A DNA stretch of 64,000 nucleotides from Lumbricus terrestris (Eukaryota; Annelida; Clitellata; Crassiclitellata; Lumbricidae), in contig OX457040.1 in assembly GCA_949752735.1 (NCBI GenBank), positions 1,645,554 to 1,709,553 on the forward strand. Direction: 5' to 3'. The notes under the pieces were generated by a model, which ran no database searches, had not been told where the DNA came from, and saw nothing but the letters and a program-made list of their open reading frames with translations. Position 1 is the first letter of the stretch. The number at the start of each line of letters is the position of its first letter. Position numbers and translations under genes: made by a program. Shown here in pieces: positions 24,101 through 36,500 of this stretch.

Positions 24101-27100
24101 CGACATTACTCGCCCAGGCGGAACGAGAAGGTTCGATTATCTTCTGTTCCAGCATTTGATCCACTTGAGCATCGATCACCGGCAGCAGAGATAACGGTTG
24201 CCGACGTAGCGATTGTCGCACGGGTGCCTCGTTTCCAGTCTCTATCTCATGCTGGATCATTTCGGTATACCCCATGTCTTGTTCATGCAGGGAGAAAGCG
24301 GCTTGGTGTTCCAACACGAGATCTCTTAGTCGCACCTTTGTGTCAGCCGGAACATCTTCCGCAACGTTCTCCCACAATGCCGACAGGACCTGCTGCACAG
24401 CATCGTCGGACATCGGAGGCGTTTGTTCTCTCACCGAAGCGCACCGTCCACTTCCCGCTGGGGTAGGCGACTCATGATCAACTTCAACTTTTTCGGCCAG
24501 GCAGTGCTGACCTCGTTTGACCTTTATAGCTTTCCGGGTCGGGTTGAGTACTCGGATCGCCAAATCCCGGGTCCTTTCTGGTAACAACGTTCCAGCCACA
24601 ATCAAGCCCGATTCCAACACATGGGGCTGCGTGGCCCAGGCTGAAGTACAAGGTCTTAGATTTGGCAGAACTGCGTAAGCTTCTACGTCCAGCTCAGACA
24701 TGGCCGGGACCTGCACATCGCGCGCCACCACAATCTTACGACATTGGCCAGTTTTGGGTTGACTGAGCACAGGGAACCGGCGGTTCCGGATCTTAATCCG
24801 ACGGTTGCTGAAGTCCCATTGCGCGCCTTGCTTCTCCATCCAATCCAACCCGAGAATCATCTCTGATATTTGGTCGGTGACCAAACACGATACTGTAAAT
24901 TGGCAGTCCTCAATCTGACAATGGACTGTCGCTTCGCCTCGGACTCGAATGTCTGATCCCTCTGCGGCTCGTAATCTTTGCTCAGACCCAACGACATCAG
25001 TGGAACGAACGAGCGAAGAAGGAACCAAGCTCATCTCACTTCCGGTGTCGAGTAAAGCGAGAATAGACTTACCATTCACTTTCAACGGTAAGTAAGCAAA
25101 GGTACTGCCACTGACATAGCGTACATTTGCAGATTCCGTTTCAGTTCTTGTTTCAGTTCTTGCTACATCCTCCGCATCTTCCGGTAACTCACGTAGGAAG
25201 GGGCAACAACGCCGGTAATGTCCAAGTCCACGACAGTGGAAGCAGCGGTTAGAGTTTCTCGAAGAGCCAAATGTTCGACGACGCGCAGTGCCTCTTCGGA
25301 ATGTCGGGGCACCAGTCTGCACATTCTCCGCATCTTCCGGTAACTCACGTAGGAAGGGGCAAGAACGCCGGTAATGTCCAAGTCTACGACAGTGGAAGCA
25401 GCGGTTAGAGTTTCTCGAAGAGCCAAATGTTCGACGACGCGCCGTGCCTCTTCGGAATGTCGGGGTACCAGTCTGCACATTCCACCTTGGTCCAGGTGGT
25501 CGGTAAGTTGTACTCAGAGTCTGCTCCAGCTGATCCAACCGACGACCCTGTGGCTCCAGTTCTTCATGGATGATTTGTCTGATGGTCTCGACCGATATTC
25601 CTGCATCTTTAACTGTCTTGACCCGACTGTACCGAAGTTCAGAGTTTTTACTGGACTGTTCAGCTGCACCACGATAACTGTCCAAACGCAGGGCCAGTTT
25701 AACTGCATTGTCCAATGAGGATGGCTCGCGCTCACGAACTTTCAGAGCGAGGTCCTGGTCCTTCATTGCATCCAGGAAGGCACGGGTCGCAATAGTTTCG
25801 CCGAATCCGGAAGTGTTACCCGGATACGCCAGCGTCATGAGACGACGGACATCTTGTGCGAGGCTGCTGAGATCCTCATCCGCCTTCTGCTTGCGGGTTC
25901 CAAGCTGAGTCTGGAAGAGCGCTGCCTGATCAGCACTGCCGTAACGAGATCGAAGCTTCTGGACCAGGTCTGACCACGTCACCACATCTTCCGATCCAAA
26001 ATCCCAGAGAACCTGATCAGCGGGAGTTGTCAGCCCGCACGTAAGTTGGTCCAGTCTCTCCTGGTCCGACCAGTTATTGTGTCTGGAGCAGACTTCGAAT
26101 CGACGCAGAAAGGCTTCCAGTTCAGTCTTCCCATTAAATTGTCCGAGTTTGATGAACTGCTTGTGCTTATCTGCCGAAGTGTTCGTACGTGTTGCCGGAC
26201 TGGATTGTTCATTCACAGCGCTGGCTACACAAGTTACCGCAACGTTCAGCGGTTCGACCTTGACCTCGTTGACCGGAGGAGTTGGCAGCCTGCACCTTGT
26301 CTTCTGGTCCGACGTTCTGGGTGCGTTGTACTCTGACTCGCTGTTGACCGTAGCACTGACTCGAGGCAAGGGAGTCGGTGATTGCGCCAATGGAACGGCA
26401 CGACGGATTCCAGGCGCTGAAGCAGAACGCTCGGGACGACGAGAGGTTGTGTCTCGGCGGGTCAGCGGAACTGAGCGAGAAGGATCTGCCTCCGGTCTAG
26501 GACGAGAGAGAGTAGACAACGATTGACGAGGAGTATGACATGGCTCGTCAGTCGCTGCTGCTGTCTTCTCCATATCTACAACTAGACAATCTAAATTAGC
26601 TTTCGGCCAATTTACTCTAGATTCAAATGCAGCCATTTTGTTTTCCTTTACAGACTGTTCTTGAGACGACTTCGCTTCTGCATCATCATCTCCACCTATA
26701 CACTCATAGGAAATATCACCTCTTTCATATCCAAAATCATCTTTATCCAGACATTTGTCACATCCATGCACAACCGGAAGTAATTTATCACCTGCACTTC
26801 TGGAACCAATTGTAGCGAACTGCTCTCGCCCCCAAACAGGCGGACACGCTAGCTGCGGTGTGAATTCCACTTCCCGGGAGGGCATGCTGACATAAGATGA
26901 TTTGCTAGTCGGGAGCTCTCCATACTCGTGCATAGGTTCCAGACAAACCCTGGGATTCGAACCCACAACTCTACCATGTGCCCCATAACTCAACTCTTCT
27001 AACCAGGTACCAGGGCGCGAGCAGGCTGAAGGACTATCCGCGGTTATTAGGCAAACAACAGACCCCCACTTATTAAGCAGGGACCCAGGGTTCTTTGCAT

Positions 27101-28306
27101 TCACTACCACAGACTTTGAGTTATTGCTTACAAGAGCTGGGTCATGAGACAGCATGTCAGGAGTTATATTTCTGTCAGCCAAGTCTACCAAAGCTGCTGC
27201 TACTTCTTCTTCGGTGGCGCTATATAAATGCTCAGGGCGGTCGCCCTCTTCTACAGCACCTGCTGCTTCAGCTGCCAGTGAACGCTCACACATTTCTAAC
27301 CAATCTTTATTACAATTCTTAATTAGTGCAAAAGAGTTGTGCGTGCAACGCCTTCCTACACTTTACAGTGGCAGATCTAACTTACAAGTTATACTACAAA
27401 TGCCAACAATGAACTGTATAAAATAAATCTAAGCGCTATATAAATTCTCTAGATAATCACAGGTCATTGTTATCGGTCAACAGAGGGTGGGCCACCGCTA
27501 GAAATCAGAATGCAATCAAATGTCAATTTCCTTGGCCTTACTACACCAAGACGAACCTACGAATCGTCCCTAACGATTCCTTACTACCTCACGCTTAGCA
27601 ACAGGCTAAAGTGGCAACAGGTTCAACATTTATGACATTTAAATTTAATTATATTCCATTCCTGGCGATTCCGTTGCGATTCGTCAATATGGCCTCCGAT
27701 CAACGACTTTTCGTTCGCCGATAATATATCGGAGATTCACCATTAAGGGACGCACACTCACGCCACCAAGCGGCGGGAGCTATTTTATAAAGGGGCGATA
27801 ATTACTTACCTATTATACAATAATCTGTAGAGATCAACATCTCTACATAAGTCAAGGTTCAAGGTTTAATGCGGATGAATTCTGAGCTTCTATGAAGTTC
27901 TATCTGCATTGCTCTAATCCTTAAAGCGATTCTCTCTACGTGTACCGAAGACATTCAACATTTTGTTGTTGTTGTTGTTACACGAGCGAATTGAAGAGTT
28001 CGCTTTCAAATGTGCCATGTTGTAGCCTCATTGTAGTCACATTAAATATTACTTCATCTTTATATTCATTACTTCGCAATAATATTATTCCAGATATATA
28101 TTTATGTAGCACCTTTACAATAGAGATTCACTCGTCAGAGGCGCTGCCATTAATAGGACCAGACACCCAGGATCAAACAGAAAAATCAAGACGAATGCGC
28201 TGAGAAGGTCATTGCGACGAGACCTCAAAGCATGTCATTTACCAGCAACACCAGCAGAGACTTCGTCGTTGACTAACCAATCCCAGAATATGATATCCTT
28301 ATTTGT

Positions 28307-28379
<73 letters not shown>

Positions 28380-29821
28380 TAATAATAATAATAATAATAA
28401 TAATCATTATAATAATAATAGTAATAATCATCATAATAAGTCCACGTCGGATCCTAAATAAAAATAAATAATAATAATAATAATAGCAATTATTACTATT
28501 ATTATAATGATCTCTGGAGATATCAGAGAGACATCTTATCTCTTCCAACGTCTAACACCATCCAACACTGTATTGCCGTTTCTTTCCGAAACACTTTTGC
28601 ACAACCAGACACTACCGAGTGAATCATTCCAGAGCGTCATTACTTGCATGTATATCCTCCGGATATTGTTTGGAACGCCAGAGGGATAATAATAATAATC
28701 AAGCATACTGAACGTGGAACTATCGGACGATAAATGGCTTCAGGCATCCCTTCCGGTGAACGATGGTGGCCTCGGAATACGCTGTGCTGCAACGCTGGCA
28801 CCTTCTGCCTTCTTGGCATCTGCTGCGAGCACTAGCGAACTCCAGGCAAACATACTGCCACCAGAATTAGTTGACACCCCGGACGACCTAGTGGACACAG
28901 CGCTAAAAGCATGGTCAACACTCACGGGATCCGAACCACCATCCGGATCAGCAGCTCACCATCAAAAAGAATGGGACAACCTCTGGATCAAAAAGGCATC
29001 GGCAGCCCTGCACGAGTCGGCGAATACTGCTCTTGACCGGGCTCGTCTCTTAGCTTCTCAGGCACCACACGCGGGAGATTGGTTGCTAGCACCTCCGGTA
29101 ACTGCCCTGGGTCTGCGCCTGTCCGACGAAGTGATAAGGATTTCGGTTGGAATGCGACTCGGAACAACCCTCTGCGAACCACATCTGTGTCACTGTGGCG
29201 AAAGAGTCGACGCCAGGGGACTTCACGGTCTGGCATGCAAGAAAAACGCTGGCCGACAATTACGACATAATTTACTGAACGATATCATATGGCGCTCTTT
29301 AAGAAGAGCAAATATTCCATCACAGAAGGAACCGTTAGGGCTTACAAGGGAAGATGGCAAACGACCAGACGGTGTGACACTTATTCCATGGTCATGTGGA
29401 AGATGCCTCACTTGGGACGTGACGGTGTCAGACACCTTTGCAGCGTCGTACCTGGCAGCAACATCAACAGGAGCAGGTGAAGCCGCAAACCGGGCAGCCG
29501 TTGCCAAAAGATTAAAGTACACCGCAATCACCAGGACACATGCCTTCGTGGCGGTGGCATTGGAATCGAGCGGTGCCTGGAGTTCGGAAGGACTTGATTT
29601 TGTGCTAGACTTGGGACGGAGGCTGACCGAGGCGACACAAGACAGACTCGAGACAAGCTACCTGTTCCAGAGAATCTCGGTTGCAGTCCAACGAGGAAAC
29701 GCCATCTGCTTCTCTTCCACATTGCCTTTCTGCTGACATGGCACCATGGCAACCAGGTTGCTTTGCGTCGAAAGAGCGTGGTACAACGGACAATGTGTTT
29801 CCGAGCACAACGAGAGCTCAC

Positions 29822-29901
<80 letters not shown>

Positions 29902-29909
29902 TGATGATG

Positions 29910-29948
<39 letters not shown>

Positions 29949-29953
29949 TAATG

Positions 29954-30001
<48 letters not shown>

Positions 30002-30113
30002 TAATAATAATAATAATACTATTATTATTATTATTATTATTATTATCATTATTATTATGCACTAAGTCCGTAAGTCCCTGTTGGAATGAAGTACCTCAGG
30101 GCAAAAAAATAAA

Positions 30114-30144
<31 letters not shown>

Positions 30145-30216
30145 TAATGATAAAATAATAATAATAATACAAATAAAATAATAATAATAATAATAATTAT
30201 TATTATTATTATAATA

Positions 30217-30280
<64 letters not shown>

Positions 30281-30511
30281 CAACAACAACAACAACAATA
30301 ACACAGTAGCATTCAGGAGCACTTTTGGCTCCTATACCTCGGGAGAAATTTTTAAAATAGTAATAATAATAATAATTATTATTATTGGTTTTATTATAAT
30401 TATTATTACAGCATTATATCAATATTAATAATAATTAGCATTATGGTTATTATTGTTACTATTATTATTATCATTATTATTATTACTATTATTATTATTA
30501 TTATTATTATA

Positions 30512-30547
<36 letters not shown>

Positions 30548-33500
30548 GTAAGTTTCTGAGAGCGTGAGGGATTTATCAGGCACCGAGTGAAAATAAAATA
30601 AAAATAATGTCACCTGTAATAATGTCAACAAGAAAGTTGTAATAATTATAATCATATTAATTGTACATAATTATAATAACTGGAATGAGCAGTTTACTGC
30701 AGTTAAAGTAGAAACATCAAAATCATCACAAAGTTCTAAAAACTTTTGCCAAAAGTTCTTAGATGTTTGCAGAAAACTTTTGAGGCTTTAGTTGCCTGCA
30801 ACTAGGCTACAGAGAACCTGAGAATGACCTGTCTACCGTGACATATTTGTATATCTTTATGCAATATACGGATTTTTGTGTTTTCAGGGCGGAATGAAGG
30901 CTGTAATTTGGGCGGATGTATTTCAGGCTGCGATCATGCTCGCCGGACTCTTGGCAATAATAATTCAGGTGAGTGGCAGGTTTGGATATTCTCAAAGTTC
31001 ACCGATAAGTTGGTTACTTCCAAGACAAGTCTAGAGATAATATTTTCTACCAGTAACGAGTTTCGAAAGCACGCGAGCACAGTTGCAAATAATATTATAA
31101 ATAAATCAGTTAATTCAGGAAATAGCAAAAATTGAAATGGGAGTATTAAATATATATATATATATATACTATATATAGATCACTTAATTGAATGATTAAT
31201 TTTCGTCAACTCTGAGCAGTTCACTAGAATACACAGATTTAGCCTCTATGTGAAAACGACGTGCATGCCAATTAAATGCGATATGTTTCCTATTCGTTTG
31301 TCCTATATAGGGTTGCATTGAGACCGGAGGAATTGAGAAAGCGTGGAAGCTTGCCAAAGATGGCGGAAGAATCGAATTCTTTGAGTAAGAAACCATCCGT
31401 TCTGTTATTGCATAAACGATTTATTCGTTCTGATACTAGAATCATGGAATGATAATTATAATTGTATGTAAAATTAGCAAATAGCAAGGCTACTCTAACT
31501 AAAATGCTAAGCATGATGCAACTCAGCTGAGCAGTGGCGGCGCCAGGATTTCAGTTTTGGGGGGCTGAAGCCCTGTGGCGAAAATTTCACATTTTCATCC
31601 GCCAAAATGTCTGACGACTTTTTTTTTTAGTCATCGACCGAAATCTCATGAAAATTTTCCGTTTTCGCCGCCAAAATTTCTGACGACCTTTTTTTTAGTC
31701 GTCAGCCGAAAATCGTGGATATTTCAATGTAAAAAATTTGGGTTAGCCCCCCCAACCCCCTAGCGCCGCCACTGCAGCTGAGACTAATCTTGTTGATGCA
31801 GCAACCTAGAATTGTGGCCTTTGTATTCAGCATGAACATATTAACAGGAACTTAAAACAGTGATGGCGAAAAGGATTTCCCTTCTGATAAGCTATACATA
31901 CGGAACTGCGAATGACTCAGGCGCTCCAGCTCATTGCAGTTTTTAAAAACTATCGTAAACATAATCGCAATCGTAATCTCTTTACTTAGCAGTTTTTTAA
32001 ATGCTATGACAGATCTGCTTAAAAGTGTTAGAGTTGGTGCACTAAATGCGCTCCGCATACACGGACACAAGCGCTTAGACGGCGGCGCAACTGGCCGATG
32101 CGGCATCAACGATCAACTTGTCAAAGTTCGCCCACTCGTCAAGCAAGAGCGTTTCGAGTTCGTCGACGTTGGCTATTCTGGACCGGTAAACCTTCTCCTG
32201 CAGCACATTCCATATGCTATAGTCGACTGTGTTAAGATCCAGTGAATTCGGTGGCCACAGTGTTGGAGGGATGAAGTCGGTCGTCTCTCGCTCCAGGAAA
32301 GAGACTGTGTCGCGCGCTTGATGCGCCGGGGCGCCATCCTGTGAAAGATAATAAACTCGCCCTGGGATATCCGGCGCATGTCTGACGGTATCTTCTGGGC
32401 ATGAAGGTTGTCGCGATAGTAGGCCTATGCCCCATTCACTTCAGCACCCAGCTCGATGCAATGGATTTCAGTGGAAGCAGTCAAGCTTCGAGACGCCGTT
32501 ATATGAAAAATTGGTACATCTGTGTTTAACAAGGTAGTGCGGTGATTTGAATCAAGTGAGGTGGAAAATTTATATATAGCGTAAAATTTCAGCCATTTTG
32601 CCGTCTACCTACCAAAAGTTATTAAGATTGGTTGAAATTTGACGAAGTTCTGACAAAAACAATTTTGCACCTTTTTTTGTGACACGGTGTACATAGATTT
32701 TATATAATATGCGCAGGCGTATGTGTACAGCGCCTAACAAACATAATTTCATCGTTGTTCTGTAAGTTTCAACCCTGATCCGACAGTTCGACACACATTC
32801 TGGACTTTGTTGGTTGGAGGCTGCATCGGTTTCCTGCCATTTTATACGGTGGATCAGCAAATGGTCCAGAGATATGCGTCCACGAGGAGCAAGAGACAAG
32901 CGACGATGTAAGTAGAGGAATCTAAAACTTCAACGAATTCATTTCTCGGTTCGGAAATAATTTCTGCCCAAGTTGCGGATCAAGTAATTTTGTTTTTTAC
33001 TATGTTAGCACTTAGCACTTAGTCCTTCCTCGCGCTGGTATCGTCCCTACCAATTAAGGCCACGCCCTCACAACTTTGTATTGCCAACCAAAGACGACAG
33101 ACATTACATCTCTCTGGTTTTGTATAGGAAGGCACCATATGCTCATTAATGATGTTAAAAAGTCTAATCTCATTAACCCATATAGTAGCTTATAATATAA
33201 GCATAGAATTATTTTTTTTAAATTTCTGTCATTTAATTTTTGCTCTCATCCTAAGACAAATCCAACCAGTCAAGGCTAAAGACATTCTATAGGTATTATA
33301 TTTGATAAACTGTTTTTTGTACCTGATAGCGGTGTGTCTATCAGTTTTTGTTACCATTAAACGAATATAATAATAATAATCGGGCGACACAGCCTCTCCA
33401 CGTTGTCTTGTCTTCCGGAGCCATCCGAGGATCCTCCCACGTCATTCCGCCGCCTTCCAGGTCCTGAGTGATCGTGCTTCGCCAAGTAACTATGCAGCTT

Positions 33501-36500
33501 TTAAAAACTAATTTACGGGTGTGCTGACATTTGAACGACTGTCATTTGAACGGACCAGTGGCGCAGCCAAGGGGGTTCGGGTTTAAACCCTCCCCATTGG
33601 CCTAGGAAAAAGTTTTTAAAAGCTTATTTATTCACTTGAATAAGAAAAACAAAACAATTGCTTGTAGTAACAATTGCTTTTCTTACTTTATTTCCTTTGT
33701 TACTTTGTTCCCTTTTTATTTACTGTAATACTGCTGGGTTGGTGTCAGAAATGGCATCAGGCCAGGCCATAAAATCACCATCCCCACCCATCATAAGATC
33801 CTGGCTGCGCCACTGGAAAAGACTACACGATCTAGAACGGCGACAGTTTAACAGGTGATAGTAGAACGAGCCGATAATAGAACAGATGACACTTTAGGCT
33901 ACCGGGAGTACTTACCCAATCCATGTTCTAAGCCCGCTTCTCCCACCTAGATTGACAGTGACCTATCCAATGCGTCCCAGACCGAATTGTCCCACGTGCA
34001 GACAACTTAACGAGAAAAACTTTTTAACAAGGATGCTTATGATGCGTAATTTAATGTAGCCTAAAACAAAGTGATATTACCGCTTTGGAATAATAAAGAA
34101 CTTACTTACTTACTTACCTAGTTACTTGCTTGCTTACTTACTTACTTACTTAATTAATGTCTTGCTATTTTCATTGCGTTCGCAGAGCTTTGTTACTCAA
34201 CGTTCCTGGAATGTTCATCGTAACGACGCTCAGCTCATTACTCGGTGTTGTTATGTACGGATACTATGCCGACTTGAAATGCGATCCTCTGAAGAGTGGT
34301 CGGGCGACAAATCCTAATCAGGTAACACCAATCAATCAGTCTCAACTCAAATGGTTCAGTCAAACGGTAGCAATCAATCAATATGAAATTGGGCAAAAAA
34401 CTGTTAATCTAATCACCATTCCAGCTGTTAATCATACTGTAATCATGCAGACCGAAACATTGTCAACGATTTAGGCCTAATAGCAGATTTGGCACCCCGT
34501 CAAAAGGGCGCCCGACAAAAGGGCGCCCGACATAAGAGCGGCGCTCTCAAAAGAAATAGCATCGATGAAGAGTCGGCCTATAAGTGATAATATTATGAGC
34601 AAATAAGCAGGTCAACGACGACGCGACAAAGAGCAAATTATACTTAAATATTTCACACATGGCGTTTGTTGATAGACAAAATGCTCCGAGGACCTGGAAG
34701 AGGTGCTAAAATTTAAAAAATCAGGTACAGAAAGCGGTAACATGAGAGATTGGAAAGTTCGTTACCACGTGATATGAGCTTCATATAAAAGCAAAGGAAG
34801 CATGGCAGGTCTACCGTTTGGAAATCGTTAACATTTCTATTCGACACTGAAACATTATAGCCGAAGGTTAAGAACTTTTCGACTTTAACGACATTCAACC
34901 ATTAGGCTAACAAATTATTTGCCGTAGACTACACCGTGTCTCAAAAAAACTGTGCAAAATTGTTTTTGTCAGAACTTCGTCAAATTTCCACCAATCTTAA
35001 TAACTTTTGGTAGGTAGACGGCAAAATGGCTGAATTTTAATATTATATATAAATTTTCCACCTCACCTGACTCATTTCACCGCACTACCTTGTTAAACAC
35101 AGATTGCCAATTTTTCACATAAGGCTTAAATTTTATTACCTGCAACAAACTTTCTGACAACTGAATTAGTACGCAATAAAGTAAAATGTGATTTACTTAG
35201 CAGAGTTTTTTTAATTGCCATGACAGACCTGCTTAAAAGTGGTAGCGCTGGTGCACTAAATGTGCCCCGCATATAAATCCTGGTAAAACACAATTTATTT
35301 GGGTTGGAAGTCGTGTGCAAGTTTCTAAAATTGACATGCAAAATCTGCAACATTGCTTTCCTGGCATGACTTTTTCTACCACTGTGCGTGATTTGGGTGT
35401 GACCTTGGACCAAGAATTGACCCTTTCTGATCACGTGAGGAATGTTTGTCGCACTTGCTTCTACCATCTTCGTCAAATTCGCTCGGTACGTCGCTCACTT
35501 ACAACCAAAGCTGCCACTACTCTGATGCATGCATTTATATGCACGAGAGTTGACTATGGTAGTGCCATCTATGCGGGCTTAACACTTTCACGCATTAATA
35601 AGTTGCAATCTGTCCTTAATGCTGCGGCCCGCCTGATTGGCGGCATACCAAAGTTTGGGCATATATCAAGTTTCATACGGGAAGAACTGCACTGGTTGCC
35701 AATGCAAAAACGTATTGAGTTTAAGATTTTAATGTTCATGCGCAATTGCCTAGCAGGCCAAGCTCCGATCTATCTTATGGAACTCTGTGTACCTGTGCTG
35801 TCCATCCCAGGCCGTAGATTCCTTCGCTCTGCTACGCATGGTGACCTGGTTGTCCCTAGGGCTCGATCTTCCACAGTGCTACATAGAAGCTTTGCTATGG
35901 TTGGTCCGTCTTTCTGGAATAAGTTACCTATTAGTCTTCGCAATGAACTTCTTTGTATTTCTTTGCCCCTTTTCCGCAAGCGTTTGAAAACCATTCTCTT
36001 TGATTGTGGTTAGGTGTCAGGTCGGAAGCGCCTCTGAGGAGTTCTCTTGTAGTGGCGCTATATAAATGTACGATTACAATTACAATTACAATTACAATTA
36101 CACGGACACAAGCGCTTAGACGGCGACGCAACTGGCCGATAGCAGCATAAACGATCAACTGGTCAACGCTCGTCCACTCGTCAAGCAGTAGCGTTTTGAG
36201 TTCGTCGACATTGGCTATTCTGGACCGGTAAACCTTCTCCTGCAGCACACTTCATATGCTATAGTCGACTGGGTTAAGATCCAGTTAATTCGGTGGCCAC
36301 AGTGTTGGAGGGATGAAGTCGGGCGTCTCTCGCTTCAGGAAAGAGACGGTGTCGCGCGCTTGATGCGCCGGGACGCCATCCTGTGAAAGATAATAAACTC
36401 GCCCTGGTATATCCGGCGTATGTCTGACGGTATCTTCTGGGCATGAAGGTTGTCGCGATAGTAGTATTCACTTCAGCACCCAGCTCGATGCAATGCATGG

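Larger units (their letters stand above)
18773..27847 (-). mobile_element. Ty3/gypsy LTR retrotransposon, apparently full length, antisense in intron 4 of copy B
   Basis: Two 1037-bp LTRs (TGTAG...CTACA on either strand) flank 7.0 kb. The target duplication is TAAG (18769-18772, 27848-27851). By eye the LTRs differ at two positions (near 19380/27420 and 19771/27809), so insertion is recent. Next to the sense 5' LTR is a primer-binding site, TGGTTCCAGAAGTG. A single frame encodes Gag and Pol in the order protease, reverse transcriptase, RNase H, integrase, the Ty3/gypsy order. No env and no chromodomain were seen. A clear polypurine tract before the 3' LTR was not found. It sits five bases into intron 4, opposite in sense to the host gene. 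Confidence 0.93.

Noticed and set aside
21686..26526. Numerous + and - strand frames overlapping the gag-pol region
   Set aside because: Shadow frames of the 1930-codon gag-pol frame.
31934..32435. + strand frames over the mariner-like remnant
   Set aside because: Reverse-strand shadows of transposase sequence.
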